Source of the DNA: Betaproteobacteria bacterium
Lineage (GTDB): Bacteria; Pseudomonadota; Gammaproteobacteria; Burkholderiales; Rhodocyclaceae
DNA length: 64,000 nucleotides
Assembly: GCA_016720065.1 (NCBI GenBank)
Contig: JADJXY010000001.1
Span: forward strand, 124,001-188,000
Direction: 5' to 3'
The position numbers and the translations under genes are program-made. Each line of letters starts with the position of its first letter. Positions within the stretch are counted from its first letter, which is position 1. The notes beneath the pieces are model-generated. The model worked only from the letters and a program-made list of their open reading frames with translations, searched no databases and was not told where the DNA came from. Shown piece by piece: positions 53,334 through 61,354 of the stretch.

Positions 53334-54248
53334 ATGCCCTCGCCAGCCCGTTTCCCGTCCTACCGCGGCCGCTTCGCGCCTTCGCCCAGCGGGCCGCTGC
53401 ATTTTGGCTCCCTGGTGGCGGCGGTGGGTAGCGCCCTGGACGCCTGGACCCAGGGGGGCGAGTGGCGCGTGCGCATGGAGGATGTGGATCGGCCGCGGAC
53501 CGTTGCCGGGGCCGCCGGCGCCATTCTGCGCACACTGGAGGCCTTTGGCTTCGCTTGGGACGGGCCTGTCCTCTACCAGAGCGAGCGGTCGGAGGCCTAT
53601 GCGGAAGCGCTGCACCGTCTACTCCAGGCGGGGATGGCCTATGGCTGCGCCTGTTCTCGCCGGGAAATCGCCGATTCCGCCCTGGGCGAAGCGGTGGACG
53701 GGGGGCTCGTGTACCCGGGCACCTGCCGGGGCGGTCTGCCGCCCGGGCGCGCGCCCCGGGCCTGGCGCCTGCTCACCGACGCTGGGGAAACGGCCTTCGA
53801 TGACCGCCTGCAGGGCCGGATGGCGCAACGCCTCGCGTCCGACGTGGGGGACTTCGTCCTGTTGCGGGCCGATGGCTGTTACGCCTACCAGTTGGCGGTG
53901 GTGGTGGACGACGCCGCCCAGGGCATCACCCACGTTGTGCGCGGGGCCGACCTCATCGCTTCGACGCCGCGTCAGCTTTGGCTGCAAGCCTGCCTGGGCC
54001 TGCCGGCCCCAGCCTACGCCCACCTGCCGGTGGCGGTGAACGGGGCCGGCGAGAAACTTTCCAAGCAGACCCGCGCCCGGCCCCTGGATCGCGCGGCTGC
54101 CCCAGCCGAGCTGTGCCGGGCGCTGGACTTCCTGGGGCAGCGGCCACCGCAGGAACTGGCATCCGCTCCGGTGGCCGAGGTGTGGGCCTGGGCCCGGGAG
54201 CACTGGTCCTTCGCCGCGCTCCCGCGGCAGCGGGCGATCAGGGTTTGA
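53334..54248 (+). CDS. gluQ: Glutamyl-Q tRNA(Asp) synthetase
   Basis: A 304-residue paralog of glutamyl-tRNA synthetase catalytic core that attaches glutamate to queuosine in tRNA-Asp. It has the class I signature as PSGPLHFGS (HIGH) and EKLSKQT (KMSKS). The zinc site is CACSR with YPGTC. The anticodon-binding domain is absent, as in all GluQ/YadB. The ATG at 53334 gives the normal N-terminus; the frame is open upstream into the repeat array. Its end overlaps the convergent clsB-like gene by 11 bp. Confidence 0.95.
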   Translation: MPSPARFPSYRGRFAPSPSGPLHFGSLVAAVGSALDAWTQGGEWRVRMEDVDRPRTVAGAAGAILRTLEAFGFAWDGPVLYQSERSEAYAEALHRLLQAGMAYGCACSRREIADSALGEAVDGGLVYPGTCRGGLPPGRAPRAWRLLTDAGETAFDDRLQGRMAQRLASDVGDFVLLRADGCYAYQLAVVVDDAAQGITHVVRGADLIASTPRQLWLQACLGLPAPAYAHLPVAVNGAGEKLSKQTRARPLDRAAAPAELCRALDFLGQRPPQELASAPVAEVWAWAREHWSFAALPRQRAIRV

Positions 54249-55434
54249 GGCCGGGATCTTCCCGCCGCGACAGCCGGGGGCCGAATCCGGCCAGGCCGAC
54301 CAGGGCGCGCACCGCGCCGTAGCTGATCCAGCGTAGCAGCCGGGAGTACCAAGGCAGGCGGGCGAGGTCGCCGGGGAGGATTTCCACCGCTCCGGTGGCC
54401 ATGGCGGCGTCGAGACGTCCGTGCAGTTCCCGGGCGAAATCCGGGTCGCGCACGGCGAGGTTGCCTTCCTTGGCCAAAAAGAGGCTGAAGGGGTCGATAT
54501 TCGATGACCCCACCGTCGCCCAGCGGTCATCGACCACGGCCACCTTGGCGTGGAGAAAGCTGCGCCGGTACTCGAAGATGCGGATGCCGTCGGCCAGCAG
54601 GCTGGCGTACAGGGTGCGTGAGGCGTACTGCATGAGGGGATGGTCGCTGACGCCCTGGAGCAGGATGGTCACCGCCACGCCTCGCCGGGCGGCGGCCCGC
54701 AGGGCGTGGCGGAAGCGGAAGCCGGGCAGGAAGTAGGCGTTGGCGATGAGCACCTGGCCGCGGGCCGAGGCGATGGCGACGAGGTAGGCATCGAGGATGT
54801 CGTTGCGGTGGCGGAAGCTGTCGCGGCGCAGGAAGGCGGCGATCTGGCCTTCCGCCTCCGGGCACTCGGGCGGCGTCAGGCTGCGGATGCGGTAGCGCCG
54901 CTTGAAACTGGCCCACACGACGATTTCCCACATGCGCGCCACGGCGGCGTGAACCTGCGCCACCACCGGCCCTTCCACACGCACGGCATAGTCATAGCGG
55001 GGGCGCATGGTGGGCGGCGCGTTGTCGTCGTCCACCACGTTGATGCCGCCGACGAAGGCCACGCGGGCGTCGATGACCGCCAGCTTGCGGTGCAGGCGCC
55101 GCAGGCGGTGACGCCGGAAGTTGAAGCGGGTGAGTTCCGGCCGGTAGAGCAGGGCGTACACGCCCGCGGCGCCGAGGCGGGGCAAAAAATCCTGGGGAAA
55201 ATTACGCCCGCCGAAGCCATCGACCAGCACCTGCACCCGCACACCCCGCGCGGCCGCGTCGATGAGGGCGGCAGCGACGGCTTCGCCCACCGGGTCGGCG
55301 GCGAAGATGTAGCTTTCCAGAAAAATCTCCTGCCGGGCGGCGGCGATTTCCGCCAGCAGGGCAGGGAAATACTCGCGCCCCGATTCCAGGAGGGTGAGCC
55401 GGTTGCCGGCGCGGTAATCCGCTTTGCTGGCCAC
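54238..55434 (-). CDS. clsB: Cardiolipin synthase, ClsB-type phospholipase D family protein
   Basis: A 398-residue protein with two PLD catalytic motifs: HRKLAVIDARVAFVGGIN (first HKD) and HAKVAVVDDRWATVGSSNID (second HKD). There is no N-terminal transmembrane pair, which fits ClsB rather than ClsA. It should make cardiolipin from phosphatidylglycerol, or with phosphatidylethanolamine. It follows the endonuclease/exonuclease/phosphatase gene by 6 bp, the same pairing as ybhP-clsB in E. coli, which supports the assignment. Confidence 0.9.
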   Translation of the reverse strand: MASKADYRAGNRLTLLESGREYFPALLAEIAAARQEIFLESYIFAADPVGEAVAAALIDAAARGVRVQVLVDGFGGRNFPQDFLPRLGAAGVYALLYRPELTRFNFRRHRLRRLHRKLAVIDARVAFVGGINVVDDDNAPPTMRPRYDYAVRVEGPVVAQVHAAVARMWEIVVWASFKRRYRIRSLTPPECPEAEGQIAAFLRRDSFRHRNDILDAYLVAIASARGQVLIANAYFLPGFRFRHALRAAARRGVAVTILLQGVSDHPLMQYASRTLYASLLADGIRIFEYRRSFLHAKVAVVDDRWATVGSSNIDPFSLFLAKEGNLAVRDPDFARELHGRLDAAMATGAVEILPGDLARLPWYSRLLRWISYGAVRALVGLAGFGPRLSRREDPGLKP

Positions 55435-55440
55435 GGAGTC

Positions 55441-56199
55441 TTAGTTGCCGTCCCGAACCAGATGGGCCGAGAGTGCCGCGTGGTCGGAAATCATCGACCA
55501 GGGACGGCCGTGATGGACTTCGGTGCGCTCGACATGGAAGCCGCGCACGTAGATGCGGTCGAGGCGAAAGACGGGCAGGGCGGCGGGAAAGCTCTTTACC
55601 GGGCGCCCGGCGATGCCGCCGAAGACTTCGGTCAGCCCCAGGCGCTGGGCCAGATGGTCGTCGGCCCGATTGCGCCAGTCGTTGAAGTCGCCGGCGATGA
55701 TGAGGGGCTCCCCGGGACGCGCCAGGGAATCCAGGTAGTCGGCCAGGGCCTCCATCTGCTTCTTGCGCGAGCGCCCAAAGAGGGAAAGATGGACGCAGAC
55801 GCAATGTACGACGAGCCCCTGGGCGACGGCGATGCGGCAGTGCAGCAGGCCGCGGCGCTCGAATTGCAGGTGGGTGACGTCCTGGTTGTGGCTGTCCAGG
55901 ATGGGGAAGCGCGCCAGGATGGCGTTGCCGTGGTGGCCGTGGTCATAAACCATATTGCGGCCGTAGGCCGAAGCCTGCCATGCGTCGGCGGCGAGAAACT
56001 CGTGCTGGGGGGCGTCGGGCCAGTCGTTGTGGTTCTCTGCATGGCCGAGGTGCAGGCCCTGGACCTCCTGCAGGAAGACGATGTCCGGCCCCAGGTGGCG
56101 CAGACGGTCCCGCAATTCATGGACCATCATGCGCCGGTTGAACTGGGAAAACCCCTTGTGGATGTTGTAGGTGGTGACGTGGAGGGCAGTCTGTCCCAT
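55441..56199 (-). CDS. Endonuclease/exonuclease/phosphatase family protein, YbhP-like
   Basis: A 252-residue single-domain protein with the family motifs TYNIHKG, FLQEVQG, GDFNDWRN and SDHAALSAHL (catalytic Asp-His at the end). Its substrate is unknown; members include DNases, inositol phosphatases and sphingomyelinases. The close link to clsB (6 bp) suggests a phospholipid-related role. It starts 6 bp after the nadA stop on the same strand, so nadA, this gene and clsB are probably one operon. Confidence 0.88.
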   Translation of the reverse strand: MGQTALHVTTYNIHKGFSQFNRRMMVHELRDRLRHLGPDIVFLQEVQGLHLGHAENHNDWPDAPQHEFLAADAWQASAYGRNMVYDHGHHGNAILARFPILDSHNQDVTHLQFERRGLLHCRIAVAQGLVVHCVCVHLSLFGRSRKKQMEALADYLDSLARPGEPLIIAGDFNDWRNRADDHLAQRLGLTEVFGGIAGRPVKSFPAALPVFRLDRIYVRGFHVERTEVHHGRPWSMISDHAALSAHLVRDGN

Positions 56200-56205
56200 G
56201 GGGGA

Positions 56206-57291
56206 TCAGGACACCGCCAGCATGCGGTCCAGGGCCACTTTGGCGGGTTCGGCCTCGTGGGGCGGTACGCGGATGGGGTTGACCACTGCGCCGGCAGCCA
56301 GGTTTTCCAGGGTCCAGGCCAGATGTTGCGGGTCGATGCGCTGCATGGTCGAGCACATGCAGATGGTGGTGGCCATGAACTGGACGATCTTGTTGTCCGG
56401 CAGCACTTCCCGCGCCAGGCGGTCCACCAGGTTCAATTCGGTGCCCACCAGCCAGCGAGTTCCCGCGGGAGATTCCTTCACCGTGCGCACGATGGCCTCG
56501 GTGGAGCCGACGTGGTCGGAAGCGGCGCAGACCTCGAAGGCGCATTCCGGGTGGGCGATGACCCGGCCCTCCGGGTACTTGGCGCGGAAGGCGTCGATAT
56601 GGCTCTTGCGGAACATCTGGTGCACCGAGCAGTGCCCTTTCCACAGGAGGATGCGGGCGTTCTGGATGCGCTCCGGCGTCAGCCCGCCGAGTTCCTGGTC
56701 CGGATCCCAGACTTCCATGGCCTCCAGGGGCAGGCCGAGTTGGTGGCCGGTCCAGCGCCCCAGGTGCTGATCGGGGAAGAAGAGGATGCGCGGGCGGCGT
56801 TCGAAGGCCCAGCGGGCAATGGTGCCGGCGTTGGACGAGGTGCACACGATGCCGCCATGGCGGCCGCAAAAGGCCTTCAGGTCGGCGGCCGAGTTGATGT
56901 AGGTGACGGGGGTGAATTCGGCTTCCACGTCCAGCACTTCGCCCAGTTCCCGCCAGCAACGCTCCACCTTGGCCAGATTGGCCATGTCGGCCATGGAACA
57001 GCCGGCGGCCAGGTCGGGCAGGATGGCCGTCTGGGCCGGGCGCGACATGATGTCCGCCACCTCGGCCATGAAATGCACGCCGCAAAAAACGATGAATTCG
57101 GAATCGGCCTGGGCCGCCAGGCGCGAGAGTTTCAGGGAATCCCCGGTCAGGTCGGCATGCTGATAGACGTCGGCCCGCTGGTAGTGGTGGCAGAGCAGGA
57201 CGGCCTTCTTGCCCAGTTGCGCCCGGGCGGCGCGAATGCGCTCCTGGCATTCGGAATCGGAGAGATCGTTGTAGCGGTCGAAGGGAAGCAT
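56206..57291 (-). CDS. nadA: Quinolinate synthase A
   Basis: A 361-residue [4Fe-4S] enzyme that condenses iminoaspartate with dihydroxyacetone phosphate in NAD synthesis. Family marks are LCHHYQRADVYQHADLTGDSLKL interrupted as usual (quoted in part: ADLTGDSLKLSR), FCGVHFMAEVADI, the cluster cysteines in FCGVHF, HPECAFEVC and TICMCSTMQ. Length is normal. nadB and nadC are not in the window. Confidence 0.96.
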   Translation of the reverse strand: MLPFDRYNDLSDSECQERIRAARAQLGKKAVLLCHHYQRADVYQHADLTGDSLKLSRLAAQADSEFIVFCGVHFMAEVADIMSRPAQTAILPDLAAGCSMADMANLAKVERCWRELGEVLDVEAEFTPVTYINSAADLKAFCGRHGGIVCTSSNAGTIARWAFERRPRILFFPDQHLGRWTGHQLGLPLEAMEVWDPDQELGGLTPERIQNARILLWKGHCSVHQMFRKSHIDAFRAKYPEGRVIAHPECAFEVCAASDHVGSTEAIVRTVKESPAGTRWLVGTELNLVDRLAREVLPDNKIVQFMATTICMCSTMQRIDPQHLAWTLENLAAGAVVNPIRVPPHEAEPAKVALDRMLAVS

Positions 57292-57342
57292 GGGGTGAGG
57301 CGGGTTGGGCGGTGAGGGGGAGAGGGCTTCTCTATAAAGCCC

Positions 57343-57795
57343 TCAGGACTGAATCCAGGGCAGGCCAGCGTGGCGCCAGCCGCCTACGGTGCTGCGGTGG
57401 CCGGCGGCGTCCTTGTCGCCTTCGAAGCCTTCGAGGACGTTATACGCGCTGGCGAAACCCGCCGTTGCGGCGGCCCGGGCTGCCGCGTCGGAGCGGGCGC
57501 CGCTGCGGCAGATGAAGAGCACCGGGGCCTGGGCGTCCACCGCGCGGGTCAGTTGGGCCAGGAAATGTTCGTTGCGGGCGCCGCCGGGATAGAGGTTCCA
57601 TTCCACCTCGACCGCGCCGGGAATGCGGCCGACCCAGTCGAGTTCGGCCCGGGTGCGCACATCGACGAGGCGAGCCCCGGGGGCGGATTCGAGGACGGTG
57701 GCGGCTTCCTGCGCCGTCAGGGCGCCGGCGTAGGGAAGCTTGAGGGCCTGGGCGCGTTCCTGGGCCAGGGCAAGGGTCTCGGTCAGTTTTCCCAT
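57343..57795 (-). CDS. Rhodanese-domain sulfurtransferase-like protein
   Basis: A 150-residue cytoplasmic protein with one rhodanese domain (about 25-145). Active-site loop is CRSGARS, and the upstream strand is RLVDVRTRAELDWVGRIPGA. These proteins carry persulfide sulfur on the loop Cys. ATG at 57795 is chosen; a GTG at 57807 would add four residues. It lies 51 bp upstream of nadA on the same strand, and NadA needs an iron-sulfur cluster, so a supporting role is conceivable but unproven. Confidence 0.88.
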   Translation of the reverse strand: MGKLTETLALAQERAQALKLPYAGALTAQEAATVLESAPGARLVDVRTRAELDWVGRIPGAVEVEWNLYPGGARNEHFLAQLTRAVDAQAPVLFICRSGARSDAAARAAATAGFASAYNVLEGFEGDKDAAGHRSTVGGWRHAGLPWIQS

Positions 57796-57913
57796 GGGAG
57801 TCGCCACGTGGAAGGGCCTTGCAGTATAAAACAGTCACCGCTCCCCGGGGCGTTGCCCCCGCCACGACGACCTTCGTCCATGTCCCGAGGCGCCGTCTTC
57901 AGTCGGCAGCAAA

Positions 57914-57932
57914 GCGCACCATAACGGTGCGC
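57914..57932. promoter_or_regulatory. NtrC binding site 1 upstream of glnA
   Basis: GCGCACC-ATAAC-GGTGCGC is a perfect dyad and contains the NtrC core GCACC-N5-GGTGC. Its centre is about 128 bp before the predicted start of transcription. Confidence 0.9.
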
Positions 57933-57944
57933 AATCGGACATGA

Positions 57945-57961
57945 TGCACCACCGCGGTGCC
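57945..57961. promoter_or_regulatory. NtrC binding site 2 upstream of glnA
   Basis: TGCACC-ACCGC-GGTGCC contains the same NtrC core. Its centre is 30 bp (about three helical turns) from site 1, allowing cooperative binding of two dimers, as at E. coli glnA. Confidence 0.9.
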
Positions 57962-58024
57962 GTTCTCCGGGGGGTACCTTCTCGAACTCTTTGTGGCAGA
58001 ATGCAAAGCTTTCGTCAGGATGCG

Positions 58025-58040
58025 TGGCATGTTTCCTGCT
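58025..58040 (+). promoter_or_regulatory. Sigma-54 promoter of glnA
   Basis: TGGCATGTTTCCTGCT has the essential GG (58026-58027) and GC (58038-58039) exactly 10 bp apart and agrees with TGGCA-N-G-N5-TGC. Transcription should start near 58051, about 63 bp before the ATG. Confidence 0.85.
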
Positions 58041-58113
58041 AAAAACGCTCCGCTTTCGCATTCGATTGTCGCCGGTATCGCCGGTATCTTGTTTAGTTAG
58101 GAGACTGACCCCC

Positions 58114-59529
58114 ATGGCAACCCCGCAAGACGTGATGAAGATGGTCAAGGAAAACGACGCCAAGTTCGTCGATTTCCGTTTTACCGATACCCGTGGCAAG
58201 GAACAGCACGTCACCGTGCCGGTCTCCGCCTTCAGCGAAGACAAGTTCGAAAACGGCCATGCCTTCGATGGCTCCTCCATCGCCGGCTGGAAGGGCATCC
58301 AGGCCTCCGACATGCTGCTCATGCCGGACGCCGACACCGCCTACGTCGATCCCTTCTTCGACGAAACCACCGTGGTCATCACCTGCGACGTGGTCGATCC
58401 CACCGACGGCCGTGGCTACGACCGCGACCCGCGCTCCATCGCCAAGCGCGCCGAAGCCTACCTGAAGTCCTCCGGCCTGGGCGACACCGCCTACTTCGGC
58501 CCGGAACCCGAATTCTTCATCTTCGACGGCGTCGAATGGTCCGTCGACATGTCCGGCTGCTCCCTGAAGATCCACTCCGCCGAAGCGGCCTGGGCCTCCG
58601 GCGAGAAGAACGAAGGCATGGGTGCCTCCGGCCACCGTCCCTCCGTCAAGGGCGGCTACTTCCCTGTTCCCCCGGTCGACAGCCTGCACGACATCCGCTC
58701 CGCCATGGTCCTGACCCTGGAAGCCTTGGGCGTGCCCGTGGAAGTGCATCACCATGAAGTCGCCAACGCCGGCCAGTGCGAAATCGGTACCGTGTTCAGC
58801 ACCCTGACCAAGCGCGCCGACTGGACCCAGATCCTCAAGTACGTGGTGCATAACGTTGCCCACCAGTACGGCAAGACCGCCACCTTCATGCCCAAGCCCA
58901 TCGTGGGCGACAACGGTTCCGGCATGCACGTTCACCAGTCCATCTGGAAGGACGGCAAGAACCTGTTCGCCGGTGACGGCTACGCCGGCCTGTCCGAGTT
59001 CGCCCTGTACTACATCGGCGGCATCATCAAGCACGCCAAGGCCCTGAACGCCATCACCAACCCGGGCACCAACTCCTACAAGCGTCTGGTTCCCCACTAC
59101 GAAGCCCCGGTCAAGCTGGCCTACTCCGCCAAGAACCGTTCCGCTTCCATCCGCATCCCCTTCGTGGCTTCCACCAAGGCTCGCCGCATCGAGACCCGCT
59201 TCCCGGATCCCATCGCCAACCCCTACCTGGCCTTCTCCGCCCTCATGATGGCCGGCCTGGACGGCATCCAGAACAAGATTCACCCCGGCGATCCCGCCGA
59301 CAAGAATCTTTACGATTTGCCGCCGGAAGAAGATGCCAAGATCCCGACCGTCTGCGCCAGCCTGGAAGAAGCCCTCAATGCCCTGGACAAGGACCGCGAA
59401 TTCCTGACCAAGGGCGGCGTGTTCTCCAACGACTGGATCGATGCCTACATCGACCTGAAGATGGACGAAGTGAACAAGATCCGCATGACCACCCACCCGG
59501 TGGAATTCGATCTGTACTACAGCTGCTGA
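58114..59529 (+). CDS. glnA: Glutamine synthetase type I
   Basis: A 471-residue dodecameric enzyme that makes glutamine from glutamate, ammonia and ATP. It has the beta-grasp domain with FDGSSIAGWKGI, the catalytic GPEPEFFIFD, NAGQCEIG, MPKPIVGDNGSGMHVHQS (ATP site) and NRSASIRIP. The adenylylation loop NLYDLPPEE carries Y400, so activity should be controlled by GlnE. AGGAGA lies nine bases before the ATG. A sigma-54 promoter with two NtrC sites precedes it and a terminator follows; ntrB-ntrC lie downstream. Confidence 0.99.
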   Translation: MATPQDVMKMVKENDAKFVDFRFTDTRGKEQHVTVPVSAFSEDKFENGHAFDGSSIAGWKGIQASDMLLMPDADTAYVDPFFDETTVVITCDVVDPTDGRGYDRDPRSIAKRAEAYLKSSGLGDTAYFGPEPEFFIFDGVEWSVDMSGCSLKIHSAEAAWASGEKNEGMGASGHRPSVKGGYFPVPPVDSLHDIRSAMVLTLEALGVPVEVHHHEVANAGQCEIGTVFSTLTKRADWTQILKYVVHNVAHQYGKTATFMPKPIVGDNGSGMHVHQSIWKDGKNLFAGDGYAGLSEFALYYIGGIIKHAKALNAITNPGTNSYKRLVPHYEAPVKLAYSAKNRSASIRIPFVASTKARRIETRFPDPIANPYLAFSALMMAGLDGIQNKIHPGDPADKNLYDLPPEEDAKIPTVCASLEEALNALDKDREFLTKGGVFSNDWIDAYIDLKMDEVNKIRMTTHPVEFDLYYSC

Positions 59530-59548
59530 GCGCTCAGGCGCGCCGCGA

Positions 59549-59577
59549 AAAGGACGGGCTTGCCCGTCCTTTTTTTT
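59549..59577 (+). terminator. Intrinsic terminator after glnA
   Basis: AGGACGGG and CCCGTCCT form an 8-bp stem around a CTTG loop, preceded by A residues and followed by eight T. It ends the glnA message, so ntrBC need their own promoter or readthrough. Confidence 0.95.
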
Positions 59578-59637
59578 GTCGGCTGGCTTGCCCAGTCAGG
59601 CGTTATGTCCGGTACACTGATGCCGCCTCCGGGACCG

Positions 59638-60114
59638 ATGACGATGACACGTACTGCTCCAGCCCTGATCCTGCTTCTGTCGGCCGCCTCTCCGGTACTG
59701 GCCAACACGATCTACAAGTGCACCGACGAGCACGGCGGCACCCTCATTTCCAACAGCCGCGTCAACAAGTCCTGCCAGGCCGTGGTCAGCGGGCCGGATT
59801 CCAGCATTCCCCCACCCAAGACGCGCTCGCCTGCGGCGGCGACACCTTCCCCCGCCGGCTTTCCCAAGGTGGGCGAGGAAACCCAGAAGTCCCGCGACGG
59901 CGACCGCCGCCTCATCCTGGAGCAGGAACTGGCCGCCGAGCAGAAGAACCTGGAAGCCGCCCGCAAGGATCTCGCCGAGCAGGAGGCCCTGCGCACCGGC
60001 GACGAAAAGAATTACCAGAAGGTCGTCGACCGCATCCAGCCCTACAAGGATCGGGTCGCCCAGCACGAGCGCAACATCCAGGCGATCAACAAGGAACTCT
60101 CCAACCTCCGCTGA
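59638..60114 (+). CDS. Exported DUF4124-domain protein
   Basis: A 158-residue protein. A signal peptide (about 1-22, core APALILLLSAASPVLA) precedes a DUF4124 domain (NTIYKCTDEHGGTLISNS) typical of small proteobacterial envelope proteins. A Pro-rich linker and a long charged coiled coil (about 80-155) follow. A TACACT box at 59613-59618 may be its -10. Function is unknown. The start could also be ATG at 59644. Confidence 0.8.
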   Translation: MTMTRTAPALILLLSAASPVLANTIYKCTDEHGGTLISNSRVNKSCQAVVSGPDSSIPPPKTRSPAAATPSPAGFPKVGEETQKSRDGDRRLILEQELAAEQKNLEAARKDLAEQEALRTGDEKNYQKVVDRIQPYKDRVAQHERNIQAINKELSNLR

Positions 60115-60172
60115 GGGGCCTTCCGCCTCCCGCCGCCTCAGGGCTTCGGCGAGACCCCCCGCCCTTCGGGCG

Positions 60173-60178
60173 TAGAAT
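60173..60178 (+). promoter_or_regulatory. -10 box of ntrB close to its start codon
   Basis: TAGAAT ends six bases before the ATG at 60185, with no Shine-Dalgarno sequence between them, so the message is predicted leaderless. No good -35 is evident. Confidence 0.4.
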
Positions 60179-60184
60179 GCCCCC

Positions 60185-61246
60185 ATGACTTCCGTCAGTT
60201 CCCGTTTTGCCGGATTGGACCTGCTGGCCTCGGCGGTCCTCGTCCTTGATGCCGAGCTCCGCGTGCGCCATCTCAACGGAGCCGGTCAAAATCTCCTCGC
60301 AGTGAGCGAAAAAAATCTGGTCGGCCATCGCCTGACCGACGTCTGCCCCTGTTCGCCTTCCCTCCAGGCGGCTCTGGTCAACGCCGTGAGCAACAACTGG
60401 AGCTACACCGGCCAGAATGTCGAAATCGAACGGGCCGACGGCGATCCGCTCCACCTGAACTGCACCGTCACGCCCTTGCTGGTGGAAGACGCGGGCGGCG
60501 CCCGCCTGCTGGTCGAACTCCACCCCATCGAGCAGCAACTGGCAGCGAGCCGGGAGGAGCGGCTCATCGAACAGCAGCAGGCCAACCGCGAACTGATCCG
60601 CAATCTGGCGCACGAAATCAAGAACCCCCTGGGAGGCATCCGCGGCGCCGCCCAGTTGCTCGAACACGAACTCAACAATCCCTCGCTCAAGGAATATACC
60701 CAGGTCATCATCAAGGAAACCGATCGGTTGCAGGATCTCATGCAGCGGCTCCTGACGCCCCATCGGGCCATGCAACCGACCACGGTCAATATCCACGAAA
60801 TTCTCGAACGGGTGCGCAGCCTGCTCATGGCGGAATTCCCGGGTTCCCTCGACGTGCGTCGCGACTACGACACCAGCCTGCCGGAACTGGTCGGCGACCG
60901 GGAACAACTCATCCAGGCCGTGCTCAACGTGGCCCGTAACGCGGCTCAGGCCATGCAGGGCAGCGGTCAGATCATCCTGCGCACCCGGGCCATTCGCCAG
61001 GTCACCCTGGTCAAGAAGCTGTATCGCCTGGCCCTGGCCATCAAGGTGATCGACAACGGCCCGGGGATCCCGGCCGAGATCCAGGAACGCATGTTCTACC
61101 CCCTGGTTTCCGGGCGCGAAGGGGGCAGCGGCCTGGGGCTCACCATCGCCCAGAATTTCGTGCAGCATCACCAGGGCACCATCGAATGCAACAGTCGGCC
61201 GGGAGACACCTGCTTTACCCTGCGCCTGCCCATCGAGCCCGCGTAG
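60185..61246 (+). CDS. glnL: Nitrogen regulation sensor kinase NtrB
   Basis: A 353-residue soluble histidine kinase/phosphatase that controls NtrC according to PII. A PAS domain (about 8-115) comes first. The H box NLAHEIKNPLGGIRGAAQ carries H143. The ATPase domain has NVARNAAQAM (N box), DNGPGIP (G1) and GSGLGLTIAQNFVQ (G2). No transmembrane helix is present, as expected. ntrC follows 108 bp later. Confidence 0.96.
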   Translation: MTSVSSRFAGLDLLASAVLVLDAELRVRHLNGAGQNLLAVSEKNLVGHRLTDVCPCSPSLQAALVNAVSNNWSYTGQNVEIERADGDPLHLNCTVTPLLVEDAGGARLLVELHPIEQQLAASREERLIEQQQANRELIRNLAHEIKNPLGGIRGAAQLLEHELNNPSLKEYTQVIIKETDRLQDLMQRLLTPHRAMQPTTVNIHEILERVRSLLMAEFPGSLDVRRDYDTSLPELVGDREQLIQAVLNVARNAAQAMQGSGQIILRTRAIRQVTLVKKLYRLALAIKVIDNGPGIPAEIQERMFYPLVSGREGGSGLGLTIAQNFVQHHQGTIECNSRPGDTCFTLRLPIEPA

Positions 61247-61354
61247 TGCGGCGGACCCACCGCGCTTCCTTCTCCTGCCCCGGGGGAGAGACGGGGAGGG
61301 CAGCGTCACCTTCTTCAGTGGACTGCTCCTTGCTTGAAGGGAGGCGTTCTTTCC

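Noticed and set aside
58005..58021. Alternative sigma-54 promoter TGGCAGAATGCAAAGC before glnA
   Set aside because: The GG and GC elements are 11 bp apart instead of 10; the site at 58025-58040 has correct spacing and better sequence.
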